Source of the DNA: CAVXXD01 sp963765625
Lineage (GTDB): Bacteria; Actinomycetota; Geothermincolia; Geothermincolales; Geothermincolaceae
Direction: 5' to 3'
DNA length: 64,000 nucleotides
NCBI GenBank assembly: GCA_963765625.1
Contig: CAVXXD010000006.1
Location: forward strand, 248,001-312,000
Shown: in pieces, positions 8,649-16,548 of the stretch
Layout of the letters: each line of letters starts with the position of its first letter
How positions within the stretch are numbered: the stretch's first letter is position 1
Made by a program: the position numbers and the translations under genes
Notes under the pieces: model-generated
What the model was told of the DNA's origin: nothing
Seen by the model: only the letters and a program-made list of their open reading frames with translations
Databases searched by the model: none

Positions 8649-8758
8649 GGGCCGGCGCCGGGCTTTGCCATTCCATTCCGGCGAACTTATCATATTCAGT
8701 AAGGGTCGTTGATCAAGGGTTGTTCGAGATGAGGCTGACTGGGCGTAAGGAGGTTGCC

Positions 8759-9187
8759 ATGGGCGGTTCCGGACCTACAGACTGGAGACGCGTTTCCGAA
8801 CAGATACAGCGAAAGAAGCAAGAGGGTGATCTCCGGCGGGAGGAGGAGGACCGGGAGTTCCTGACCAAATCCAGGGAAGTGCATGACGTCCTGGTCAGCA
8901 TGGGCATAAAGTACTACGGCCTCCCTTGGGACCGCGAGGGCCTGAGTGAGGAAGACCTCGAAGAGAAGCGGATAGAGAACTTCGAGGACTGCTTCGCCGA
9001 GTATCATCCATACATCGAAGATCTAAAGTCGGCACGGGACAGCGGCGTCTTCACCGAGTTCTGGATCGACACCGACATCGGTACCAAGAGCTGCTCCTCC
9101 ACCACGCTCATCGCCGGAAAAGATACCTACGGCAACAAGATAAACATCCTAACCTGCCGGGACGGAGAAGTGACCCTGGGAGAATGA
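8759..9187 (+). CDS. Hypothetical cytoplasmic protein (142 aa)
   Basis: The ATG at 8759 follows AAGGAGG by 6 bases and is the only well-supported start in a longer open frame. The N-terminal half is a highly charged helical region (RRVSEQIQRKKQEGDLRREE). The C-terminal half is mixed alpha/beta, ending TLIAGKDTYGNKINILTC. No family recognised; no membrane segment or signal peptide. It stands alone between queC and a transporter remnant. Confidence 0.65.
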   Translation: MGGSGPTDWRRVSEQIQRKKQEGDLRREEEDREFLTKSREVHDVLVSMGIKYYGLPWDREGLSEEDLEEKRIENFEDCFAEYHPYIEDLKSARDSGVFTEFWIDTDIGTKSCSSTTLIAGKDTYGNKINILTCRDGEVTLGE

Positions 9188-9235
9188 CCCCGATGGATAG
9201 CCGCTCCGCGCAATGAGCGTCTTTGCAGCCGCATT

Positions 9236-9557
9236 GTGAGTCCAGCACCCTCATCCTGGGGATTGACTCTCCCTCGGAGGCTCGATCAGCATCACCTTCC
9301 TGGTGGCCGTGCTCGTCTCCAACCTGCCGGAGGGAGTAGCGGGAACCATCAGCCTGCAAGCGGAGGGATTCTCCCGCCGCAAAATCCTTTTGATGTGGAC
9401 CGCCCTGGTGGCGGCATCGGCCGTCGAGGCCGGCGCCATGCTCACCATGCTCGCCGACACCATGATGCCCAAGGCATTCAAGCACGGCGGTAAGATCGTA
9501 GGCCTGCTCACCGTAGCCGGATACCTTATGGTGATCCTACTCTCAGTCCTGGATTAG
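9236..9557 (+). pseudogene. ZIP family metal transporter, C-terminal remnant
   Basis: The open part (from about 9285) reads ISITFLVAVLVSNLPEG and then AGAMLTMLADTMMPKAF and GKIVGLLTVAGY, the last two helices of ZIP transporters. Upstream, ESSTLILG and LTL/LGG fragments of the preceding helix can be found in shifted frames, with a TGA at 9264. The N-terminal two thirds of the gene is absent. No ribosome site precedes the fragment. This is a 5'-truncated and frameshifted relic. Confidence 0.75.
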
Positions 9558-9656
9558 AGATTCCGGGGCACCCTCCAAATAATACTGATATACTTTTCTG
9601 GGGTTCTTACCGTCCGGCACGGCCATCTCCCGGCTTGCCGCAGAGGAAGAAGGGCT

Positions 9657-10187
9657 ATGAAGATACTGAGAGCAGCAGCCAGAACGGCTTTGTGGTTTCT
9701 CCTTTTTCTCATGCTGGCCTTCACCGTCCTGCTCACTCTCTCCGCCTTCAACCTGGGAATGAGGACCTTCGTGATATCCTCGGGCTCCATGTCGCCGGCT
9801 ATCCCCGTCGGCAGCGTGGTTTTCGTGCGCTCCGCCGGGGAATACCACGACGGCGACGTCCTCACTTTTTCTTCCAACGGCGGAGGCTTCATCACCCACC
9901 GGGTATACGAGATCCGCGAGGAGGGAGGCAGGACCGTCTATATAACCAAGGGAGACGCCAACGACGGCCCGGACCTTAACCCGGTGGAGGAGGAGCGGGT
10001 GGAAGGGCGAGTGGTCTTCCATATCCCCGCCATCGGCTACATCACGGCCTTCTTCCGGACCTGGCCCGGCTTTATCCTGCTGCTGCTCTGCCTGGTGTCC
10101 CTCCTGGTCTACCTGTGGGGCGGTTTTCGCCGCGAGGACGAAGGGGCGAAACGTCCACGGGATGAACTGCCGGATACGGAGGAGTAA
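9657..10187 (+). CDS. SipW-type signal peptidase I
   Basis: A membrane serine protease of the archaeal/ER (SipW) branch. It has an N-terminal TM (about 10-33), the nucleophile box SSGS44MSPAIPVG and FITH81RV, where a histidine replaces the lysine general base of classical SPase I. KGDANDGPD supplies the conserved acidic residues, and a second TM lies near 130-152. In Firmicutes such enzymes mature matrix proteins of the TasA/CalY kind. Two exported proteins with a shared N-terminal motif are encoded on the opposite strand immediately downstream, likely substrates. Confidence 0.85.
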   Translation: MKILRAAARTALWFLLFLMLAFTVLLTLSAFNLGMRTFVISSGSMSPAIPVGSVVFVRSAGEYHDGDVLTFSSNGGGFITHRVYEIREEGGRTVYITKGDANDGPDLNPVEEERVEGRVVFHIPAIGYITAFFRTWPGFILLLLCLVSLLVYLWGGFRREDEGAKRPRDELPDTEE

Positions 10188-10191
10188 AGAA

Positions 10192-10219
10192 GCGGCGGCC
10201 ACTCGCTGGTGACCGCCGC
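10192..10219. terminator. Hairpin between convergent signal peptidase and substrate genes
   Basis: GCGGCGG (10192-10198) pairs with CCGCCGC (10213-10219), extended by partial pairing inward. There is no clear T run, so a two-sided terminator role is inferred from its convergent position. Confidence 0.4.
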
Positions 10220-10240
10220 CATTCTAGATAAAGCCGTCCG

Positions 10241-10831
10241 TTAGGGCAGAGTGACGTAGTCGGGGTGCTCGATAGGCGCGTCACCGCCCGCCTGCACTGC
10301 GTCGATGAGGACGTAGAAATCAGCAGCGGCTCCCATGTAAGTCACATCCTTGATCGGATCATAGGCGGGCATTGCCTTGTCCACGTAGATCTGGACTTTT
10401 ACATAGACGTTGCTACCCGGCGCCACGCCAGCGGCCAGCGGCTGGAAGTAGGCGAAAAGGTCTACGATGTCGTGCCATCCGGTGTCCCAGCCGTCATAGC
10501 CGACATCCCAACGCGTATAGACGTAACCGCTATGTGCGAAGTCACAAGTCGGGTCACCCGGAAAATCCTTCAAGCCGATGTAGAGGTCTTGGTTGAGGGT
10601 GCCGCCGGGCTGGAAGATGAGGTCGAAGGTGCGCGTCTCCCCCGGCATCATGTTGGTGCAACTGATGAGGGGGTCGGGGGCCCAGCTGGTACCGTCAATC
10701 GTCCCCATGGCCAGGATGTTGCCGTCCATCGGCGTCAGCTTGTCGAACTGGGCGGTGCTCATGGTCATAGCGGCGATCAGCGCCACCGAGGAAACCACCG
10801 CCACCAGGCCTATGATGAGCCATCGTTTCAT
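10241..10831 (-). CDS. Exported TasA/CalY-like protein, probable SipW-peptidase substrate
   Basis: 196 residues. The N-terminal TM (about 4-24) is followed by STAQFDKLTPMDGNILAMG, which resembles the SipW-dependent export motif (S-x-x-x-F ... GN-x-x-x-G). The remainder is a beta-rich domain with MPGETRTFDLIF and NQDLYIGLKDF, as in TasA/camelysin-type matrix proteins. The start at 10831 is set by AAAGGAGA about 10 bases upstream; the longer frame adds 41 unrelated residues. It is convergent with the signal peptidase and follows a second protein with the same motif. Confidence 0.65.
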   Translation of the reverse strand: MKRWLIIGLVAVVSSVALIAAMTMSTAQFDKLTPMDGNILAMGTIDGTSWAPDPLISCTNMMPGETRTFDLIFQPGGTLNQDLYIGLKDFPGDPTCDFAHSGYVYTRWDVGYDGWDTGWHDIVDLFAYFQPLAAGVAPGSNVYVKVQIYVDKAMPAYDPIKDVTYMGAAADFYVLIDAVQAGGDAPIEHPDYVTLP

Positions 10832-10954
10832 GTAGATCAGTCTCCTTTCGATAATGAAGAACGAAATAAAACGCAGCCCTGCATTCGTATGCATTTGAAT
10901 GATGACGGTTTTGCATGAATACCCGGAATTTCCCGGGTTCCAACTCTCAGGCAA

Positions 10955-11812
10955 TCACCTCCTATACTCTCTTGGGGTTAATTTGCTTCCCTTCACCTCC
11001 TCTCGTGGGCAACTTTCCGTATCCGGATAACGCTGAGCCTTGCCGTCCCGGGTGAGCGGCACTACCGCCCGGACCTCCGAAACGGTCGACGCGGCGGGGG
11101 TTGCAGGGGTGGTGGGAGTCGTTGGCTGAGTGGGCGTAGCCGGCTTGTTGGTGGGTGTGGTGGGCGTAGTGGTGGGTGTGGTGGGCGTAGTCGGTGCTGG
11201 TGTCGTGGTGGGCGTAGTGGTGGGTGTGGTGGGCGTAGTCGGTGCTGGTGTCGTGGTAGGCGTAGTGGTGGGTGTGGTGGGCGTAGTCGGTTTGGGGGTG
11301 GTGGCCGGTGTGGCTGGAGTAGCCGGCGTGGCGGCTTCTTCGATCTTCATACAACGCTCGATGACGTAGAAACCCCCGGTAAGGGTCGCAGTGCCTCCGT
11401 CGGGATTGGTGACCTTGACGTCCCAGAGCCCCGGGGCGGCCCCCTTCAAGCTGAAACCGCACCCGATGCAGCGTGAAGAAAAGACCTTGACCGACTGCGG
11501 CTTGATAACAGAGGAACCGCGGCGCAATTCAACCTTCGCGCCAACCTGGAAGTGCTCGCCGTGGATCACTACGTACACGTAACACCCCGATAACCCGCTG
11601 CAGGGGCAAACGCTGCAGATATGCGGAGACTCTGCCCAGTACCCCATGGATAACGAATTCCCGGAGACAGCCGTAACCCTCGAGAACTGGGAGTCACTCA
11701 ACCGTGGGGCCAGGACGGCACAGGCGGACAATAGGAGGAGAGCGCTGAGCAGAACCCGTGTCGCGCACGCGATAACAAAACCTTTGTGCCTGACGGTTTT
11801 TCCGATTTTCAT
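10955..11812 (-). CDS. Exported protein with Cys-rich IPT-like domain and Thr-Pro repeat stalk
   Basis: About 285 residues from the ATG at 11812 (GGGGAG just upstream; start uncertain). The signal region is followed by SDSQFSRVTAVSGNSLSMG, nearly the same pattern as in the neighbouring TasA-like protein. Residues about 60-150 form an IPT/TIG-like domain (VIHGEHFQVGAKVELRRG, WDVKVTNPDGG) with at least seven cysteines. A 70-residue Thr/Pro stalk follows, then a short charged tail. It looks like a cell-surface protein held off the wall by a rod-like stalk. Confidence 0.65.
   Translation of the reverse strand: MKIGKTVRHKGFVIACATRVLLSALLLLSACAVLAPRLSDSQFSRVTAVSGNSLSMGYWAESPHICSVCPCSGLSGCYVYVVIHGEHFQVGAKVELRRGSSVIKPQSVKVFSSRCIGCGFSLKGAAPGLWDVKVTNPDGGTATLTGGFYVIERCMKIEEAATPATPATPATTPKPTTPTTPTTTPTTTPAPTTPTTPTTTPTTTPAPTTPTTPTTTPTTPTNKPATPTQPTTPTTPATPAASTVSEVRAVVPLTRDGKAQRYPDTESCPREEVKGSKLTPREYRR
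11152..11300 (-). repeat. In-gene 48-bp repeat coding for Thr/Pro units
   Basis: The stalk of the exported protein is built from about 2.7 copies of a 48-base unit encoding TTPTTPTTTPTTTPAP. Copies differ by one or two bases, so copy number may vary between strains. Confidence 0.75.
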
Positions 11813-11934
11813 TTTCTCCCCAAACCCCCTTTTTATCCCCTGGCCTGCAGCGGCTATAATGGAAATAGGACATGCGCAAGGCCTGACCGGGCTGCATGTG
11901 TGTCCAGGGGGTAGCTGCAACTACCCCCGTTAAA

Positions 11935-11978
11935 TTTTCAGGGAACGCCAAACACAGTTTTCAGGGAACGCCAAACAC
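11935..11978. repeat. Two tandem copies of a 21-bp REP-like unit
   Basis: TTTTCAGGGAACGCCAAACAC occurs at 11935-11955 and again at 11958-11978. It lies in a short intergenic stretch and resembles a third family of short repeats in the window. Confidence 0.7.
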
Positions 11979-12082
11979 GGATTCGCTCGCTTCTTGATGC
12001 CCAAAATAGCCTAGATGCTATGATATCACTAAACCGGCTTGAAAAGTCAAGTAATTCTACTGGCTGGTAGCATCGCTCGGGC

Positions 12083-13078
12083 CTACTCGTCTGGTACTTC
12101 GTCGCTCTCCGGGGTGATCCCGGCCAGCGGGATTTCTTCTTCCTCCCGCATACTGATGGCTTCCGGCGCCCATCTCTTCTGCAGCACCTGCACGATCTCG
12201 GCCCCGAAGAAGATGAAGATGCCCACGAAGTAGAGCCAGAGCACGACGCCGATGATGATGCCCATTGAGCCGTAGAGGGCCTGGGTCTGTGATATCCTCG
12301 TGAAATAGAACCCCAGCCCATACTCGAAGACGTCCATCAACAGGGCCATGGGCAGGGCCGCCCAGAGGACCTCCCGCCACCCCGGCTTGTTCTTCGGAAT
12401 GGTCCGGTAGAGGGTGGCGAAGATGAACATGGTGGCGCAGGGGCTGATGATGTGGCTGGCAATGACCATCAGGGTGGAAAGAAATATCCCGGTCTGGTCA
12501 TTGACCCACGAGAAGAGGTGGGTGGCGACGAAGGTGAGGCCCAGCCCGGCGATGGCCACCACCATCAGCAGCAGCATCAGCGTGACGGAGTAGACCCTCT
12601 TGGCGACAAAGCCGCGCTGCTTAATGCCCCAGGCCGCCTCGAAGCCCACCTGGAAGGTATAGGTGATGCGGCTCATCGACCAGAGCAGGCCGATCAGGCC
12701 GATGATCCCGATGGTACCGCGCAGGCGCGCCACGCTTTCGCCGTTCCTCTGGACGGTCCCCTGCATCTCGGGCAGCAGGTCCTTGATGGCGTCGATCACT
12801 TTCTGCATGGTGGCCTGGTCGTAGTGGAAGATATAACCCACGACGGAAAAGACGAACAACAACAGGGGGAAAAGGCCGAGGAAGGAGGAATAGGCGAAGT
12901 TGCCGGCGTGCAGGGTCATCTTGTCCTGAAAGAATCCCTCCGCCGCCTGGTAAGTGACGTCCACCCAGCCGTATCTGCCCCGCGCCCAGTCCAGGCGCCC
13001 GACCGCCATACTCACCGTCTGGCGTTGAAACTTCGTGAGCGCGGCCCGCTCTTCACTCAGCCGGTCCTTCCAGGCCAT
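12083..13078 (-). CDS. YihY/virulence factor BrkB family membrane protein
   Basis: 331 residues with six TM segments and the family signature LHAGNFAYSSFLGLFPLLLF in the first conserved block. Further blocks are WSMSRITYTFQVGFEAAWGI and YGSMGIIIGVVLWLYFVGI. The C-terminus is acidic. The ATG at 13078 is chosen because GAGGTGGGAG lies upstream; the longer frame adds 13 residues. The family was once called RNase BN by mistake; its function is unknown. Confidence 0.88.
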   Translation of the reverse strand: MAWKDRLSEERAALTKFQRQTVSMAVGRLDWARGRYGWVDVTYQAAEGFFQDKMTLHAGNFAYSSFLGLFPLLLFVFSVVGYIFHYDQATMQKVIDAIKDLLPEMQGTVQRNGESVARLRGTIGIIGLIGLLWSMSRITYTFQVGFEAAWGIKQRGFVAKRVYSVTLMLLLMVVAIAGLGLTFVATHLFSWVNDQTGIFLSTLMVIASHIISPCATMFIFATLYRTIPKNKPGWREVLWAALPMALLMDVFEYGLGFYFTRISQTQALYGSMGIIIGVVLWLYFVGIFIFFGAEIVQVLQKRWAPEAISMREEEEIPLAGITPESDEVPDE

Positions 13079-13141
13079 GCTCCCACCTCTCTCTCGTGCC
13101 TGCCAATACTCTACCATTGATGCCTCGTGAGATTACAGCCG

Positions 13142-13175
13142 TGGAAAATAGAAGCGGAGCCCGCGGGCTCCGCTT
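13142..13175 (-). terminator. Terminator of the 77-aa protein / sensor-like operon
   Basis: A stem AAGCGGAGCCC with GGGCTCCGCTT (13152-13175) is followed on the minus strand by TATTTTCC. Confidence 0.8.
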
Positions 13176-13195
13176 TACAAAGACCGGGAATGCGC

Positions 13196-13429
13196 TCAGG
13201 CAGACAGGCCCCTTATTTTGTCGGCCACCGTCTTGCCGTTTCCGTCGCCGGAGAAGAACTTGACGGACCTCTCGATGCGGTCGGCCAGTTCGGGCAGCTG
13301 GGCGGCGGTCAGGTTGTCCGGAGTGGCCCCGATCAGGTCGCAGTTCTTCTTCAGGGTAGCCTGGGCGATGAACTCCCCCAGCGCATCCGACAGGATGTTC
13401 TCAACGTCCCTGGCGAGTTTGTTGGCCAT
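13196..13429 (-). CDS. Small helical hypothetical protein (77 aa)
   Basis: The sequence MANKLARDVENILSDALGEF opens a mostly helical, soluble protein with no recognised family. It starts 3 bases after the stop of the sensor-like membrane protein and has GAGGAA before its ATG, so the two are cotranslated and may be partners. A terminator follows at once. Confidence 0.65.
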   Translation of the reverse strand: MANKLARDVENILSDALGEFIAQATLKKNCDLIGATPDNLTAAQLPELADRIERSVKFFSGDGNGKTVADKIRGLSA

Positions 13430-13432
13430 GGC

Positions 13433-14293
13433 TTATTCCTCACTCAGTTCCTCGTCCATCCTGCTCAATACCTTCTGGCCGCTGCGCAGCAGCCCCTGGA
13501 TGGGCGCGAACGAGCTGTCCGCGTCGTATTCGATCTCCCCTTCGAAGGTGCCCATGACGATGCCCTGCGCCGCCTCATTGAGTTCGTCCACGGGCCCCAT
13601 GACGAACTTGCCCACCAGGAAGCGCAGGCCCAGGGTGGTCAGCAGGATGAAGAGGATGATGGATATCCCCGCCGCGATGGAGAGCCTGAGCAGGAGATCG
13701 CTTCTCTGGGACTCGAGGGTATCCTCGATGGTCTGGAGCTCGGCGGTGCGGTCCACGATGAAGTTGGCCCTGACCCCGGACATCCCCAACAACCTCAGGT
13801 CCACGGGATAGAAGACGGAGATGAAGAACCCTTCCTGGTCCCCCAGCTTGTCCATGGTTACATACTCGCCTTCATCGGGCTGAGGGGGCAAGGTGGAGGG
13901 ATCGATCTCCAGCCCTTCCGCCGAACCGTAGACCAGCAGTGCGTCGGCTTGCAGTATCCCCACATATTCCACGGGATAGAAGCTCAAAGCCAGGTTCATC
14001 GCAAAGTCGGTAAAAGCGCTCCAGTCTCCCGCTATGATGTCGTTTATCATGTCCATGTTGAAGTATTTGATAACGGTCGTATCGGTGCTCACCCCGCCGA
14101 TGCTCTCGCCCATTTTGTTTATGCTCTCCACGGCCTGGTCGATCATCAACTGCTTGTTCTGTTCGATGTTGTCGTCGGTGGTCATGGCCACGTCCACCAT
14201 GAAATACGCGATCACCGCGATCAGAAGCAACAGGGTGATAAAGGTCGCCCAGAATATTAGTTTCTTCATCTCGCTGCCCAGTTTGCGTTTCAT
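13433..14293 (-). CDS. Two-TM sensor-like protein with HAMP-like segment but no output domain
   Basis: 286 residues. TM1 is near 10-35, an extracytoplasmic domain spans about 36-205 (single Cache-like, with FYPVEYVGILQADALLVYGS), and TM2 is near 213-238. A HAMP-like segment follows (GKFVMGPVDELNEAAQGI). It ends about 40 residues later with an acidic tail, with no kinase, cyclase or methyl-accepting domain. The start at 14293 is supported by AGAGGGGG. It is cotranslated with a 77-residue helical protein that might carry the signal onward. Confidence 0.65.
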   Translation of the reverse strand: MKRKLGSEMKKLIFWATFITLLLLIAVIAYFMVDVAMTTDDNIEQNKQLMIDQAVESINKMGESIGGVSTDTTVIKYFNMDMINDIIAGDWSAFTDFAMNLALSFYPVEYVGILQADALLVYGSAEGLEIDPSTLPPQPDEGEYVTMDKLGDQEGFFISVFYPVDLRLLGMSGVRANFIVDRTAELQTIEDTLESQRSDLLLRLSIAAGISIILFILLTTLGLRFLVGKFVMGPVDELNEAAQGIVMGTFEGEIEYDADSSFAPIQGLLRSGQKVLSRMDEELSEE

Positions 14294-14470
14294 GCCAACC
14301 CCCTCTGAAATCATCGCGCGACAACCTGGCGTTTAAGCCATCGCCCTACATTCCATGACTCTACATTCGACGTTTATTTGTATCGTTCGTTCCACGGGTA
14401 TGCTTGATATAAATCATGAGCGGCTATAGCGAAACAAAAAGCTGTTAAGCGAGTCTATCGTTTTCTGAAA

Positions 14471-14500
14471 AGAATAAAGCGGATGCTTGCACATCCGCTT
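14471..14500 (-). terminator. Terminator of tRNA-Arg
   Basis: AAGCGGATG (14478-14486) pairs with CATCCGCTT (14492-14500). On the minus strand the stem is followed by TATTCTTTTC. Confidence 0.8.
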
Positions 14501-14507
14501 AGTTTGC

Positions 14508-14584
14508 TGGCACGCCCGGAGGGACTCGAACCCCCAACCTGCTGGTCCGTAGCCAACCGCTCTATCCAATTGAGCTACGGGCGC
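14508..14584 (-). tRNA. tRNA-Arg (anticodon ACG)
   Basis: The minus strand reads GCGCCCGTAGCTCAATTGG at the 5' end. It forms a 7-bp acceptor stem with CGGGCGT, a D arm, an anticodon loop CTACGGA (anticodon ACG), a T arm GGGGGTTCGAGTCCCTC-like, and an encoded CCA at 14508-14510. The A34 requires TadA (1125-1580). Confidence 0.95.
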
Positions 14585-14764
14585 ACTGTCAGAGGATTAT
14601 TTTAGCACCGTGCCGGGGCGGGGACAACAAAACCCCGGATTTTCCCATTTCCGCATGGTTTCGGCTTGTCCGGCACAGGGTAGGAAATACCTGTTGGGCT
14701 GCACACAGGGGAAAACCGTCAGTTGTTCCTTGGCTTGCGTATTTCGGAATGGGGGGATGTCGTC

Positions 14765-15949
14765 ATGAGCAATATGGACTACGACGTTGTGGTGGTAGGA
14801 GGAGGGCCGGCAGGTGCGGCGGCAGCCAGGGCCGCGATGCAAGGCGGGCTGAAAACGCTTCTTATAGAGAAGAAGAAGCTGCCCCGCCACAAACCCTGCT
14901 CCGGAATGCTCGAGCCGGCCGCGGTGGAGTACATCGAGAAGCACTTCGGGCCCATCCCCGAAGAAGTGCTGGCGGTCCCGCGCGTATGGACTGCCTCCCA
15001 CTTCCATCTTCACAACGGGCAGACGTTCGTGATGCCGACCAACAACCTCAACGCCTGGCGCGACAGGCTGGACAACTGGCTCTGCCGGGAATCGGGGGCC
15101 GAGATCTGGGACTCCACCAGGCTGGTGGACTTCGCCGAATGGCATGACCGGGTGGAGTTGATGCTCCATCGGAACGGCGAAGAAGTAAGGCTTAGCGCCC
15201 CGGCCATGGTGGCAGCCGACGGAGGGAGCTCCCACATCGTCAGGAGATTCGATCCGGACTTTTACGGAGGGATAAGCACGGTCTATTCTTTCCAGGATTA
15301 CCGGCTCGGCAGTGTCGACCTCGATCCCGATTATTATCACCTCTTCTTTGAACCCGGCATCGGCCTGATGCCCACCCTGTACTTCAAGGACGGCATCATA
15401 GTGACCGACACCCTCGTACATACCGGAGATAAAGTCGACCCCATGCGCAGGAAGTGCACCCAGTGGCTGGCCGACCATCACGGCTTCTCACCCGGGGATT
15501 CCGTCATGACCCTGGCCTGCCTGTCCGTATCTCCCGCCTGCCTCAACCGCTTCAACTTCGGCACCGACCGGGTGCTGGTGGCTGGGGAAGCCGCGGGCTT
15601 CATGAACATGTTCTTCGAAGGGATATCCTCCGCCGTAGCCACCGGCTGGCTGGCCGGGCAGGCGCTCGTCGAAACGGCAAAGCACGCACCGGGAGCCTTC
15701 TACCATGAGAGCGTCAAGCTGGAGCGGGAGAGGACCGTCAACGAGTGGTATCTGCCGTCTATCGTGACGGGAAAGTCTTTCTCGGCCCCGCTTGTTAAGG
15801 ACGCCCTGATGGCCGCCCCTCCCATGCTCAGGCTGCGCTTCATGAACGAGGTATCCGGCTGGGAGAAGAGGATCGGCATCAAGAACAGCTGGAACGTGGA
15901 GATGATGCTGCGCAAGCACCTCAACCACGGCTTCGACTACCGCGCCTGA
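14765..15949 (+). CDS. FAD-dependent oxidoreductase, geranylgeranyl-reductase-like
   Basis: 394 residues with a Rossmann FAD motif VVVGGGPAGAAAARAA at the N-terminus, then PRHKPCSGML, the conserved block after the first motif in the geranylgeranyl reductase/digeranylgeranylglycerophospholipid reductase group. The second FAD motif is RVLVAGEAAGFMNMFFEGI. Such enzymes hydrogenate isoprenoid chains of lipids or quinones; the actual substrate cannot be told. The ATG at 14765 is chosen because GGGGGGA precedes it. A flavodoxin gene follows by 59 bases and could supply electrons. Confidence 0.8.
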   Translation: MSNMDYDVVVVGGGPAGAAAARAAMQGGLKTLLIEKKKLPRHKPCSGMLEPAAVEYIEKHFGPIPEEVLAVPRVWTASHFHLHNGQTFVMPTNNLNAWRDRLDNWLCRESGAEIWDSTRLVDFAEWHDRVELMLHRNGEEVRLSAPAMVAADGGSSHIVRRFDPDFYGGISTVYSFQDYRLGSVDLDPDYYHLFFEPGIGLMPTLYFKDGIIVTDTLVHTGDKVDPMRRKCTQWLADHHGFSPGDSVMTLACLSVSPACLNRFNFGTDRVLVAGEAAGFMNMFFEGISSAVATGWLAGQALVETAKHAPGAFYHESVKLERERTVNEWYLPSIVTGKSFSAPLVKDALMAAPPMLRLRFMNEVSGWEKRIGIKNSWNVEMMLRKHLNHGFDYRA

Positions 15950-16008
15950 CCGAATCCTGTATCATGGGATTGTTATGGGTCCCATGGCAGGACGGAAGGG
16001 AGACGGCT

Positions 16009-16509
16009 ATGAAAACACTGGTGGCTTATTTCACGCAGACGGGCAACACCAAGCAGGTGGCGGAAGCCATCTTCTCAGAGATCGCGGGGGACAAGGAGAT
16101 GCTCTCCGTCGGCGAGCTCGAGAACCTGGACGGATACGACCTGGTTTTCTACGGCTTCCCCATCCAGGCCGGGCACCCCGCCAAGGACGCCGCCGATTTC
16201 CTCACCCTCAACGGCGCCGGTAAGAAGATCGCCCTCTTCGCCACCCACGGCGCACCCGAGAGCGCCGATCGCGTCGGCCCCTGGCTTGAAGGAACGAGGA
16301 CCCTGGCCATCGCGGCGGGAGCGGAACTGCTGGGCCTCTTCCACTGTCAGGGCGAGGCGTCGCAGCAGATCACCGAATTCCTGCTCAACAGCGACAACCC
16401 CGAGCTCCAGCAATACGGCAGGGAAGCCGCCAAAGCCAAGGGTTTCCCGGACGAGGCCGGGCTCGAGAAGGCCAGGGAATACGCCCGCGAGATTCTCGCG
16501 GCGCTCTAA
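16009..16509 (+). CDS. Flavodoxin family protein
   Basis: 166 residues. The FMN phosphate loop YFTQTGNTKQVAEAI is at the N-terminus, YDLVFYGFPIQAGHPAKDAA forms the second flavin loop, and FATHGAPES the third. It is an electron carrier or FMN reductase of the anaerobic type. The ATG at 16009 follows GAAGGGAG. The neighbouring FAD reductase upstream in the same direction is a plausible partner. Confidence 0.85.
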   Translation: MKTLVAYFTQTGNTKQVAEAIFSEIAGDKEMLSVGELENLDGYDLVFYGFPIQAGHPAKDAADFLTLNGAGKKIALFATHGAPESADRVGPWLEGTRTLAIAAGAELLGLFHCQGEASQQITEFLLNSDNPELQQYGREAAKAKGFPDEAGLEKAREYAREILAAL

Positions 16510-16548
16510 AGGCCAGGCATCCGCATCAGCCCCGCGAAAGGAGTCGGC

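Noticed and set aside
11152..11300. CRISPR array
   Set aside because: The periodicity is 48 bases with no distinct spacers and it is coding (Thr/Pro units) within a signal-peptide-bearing gene.
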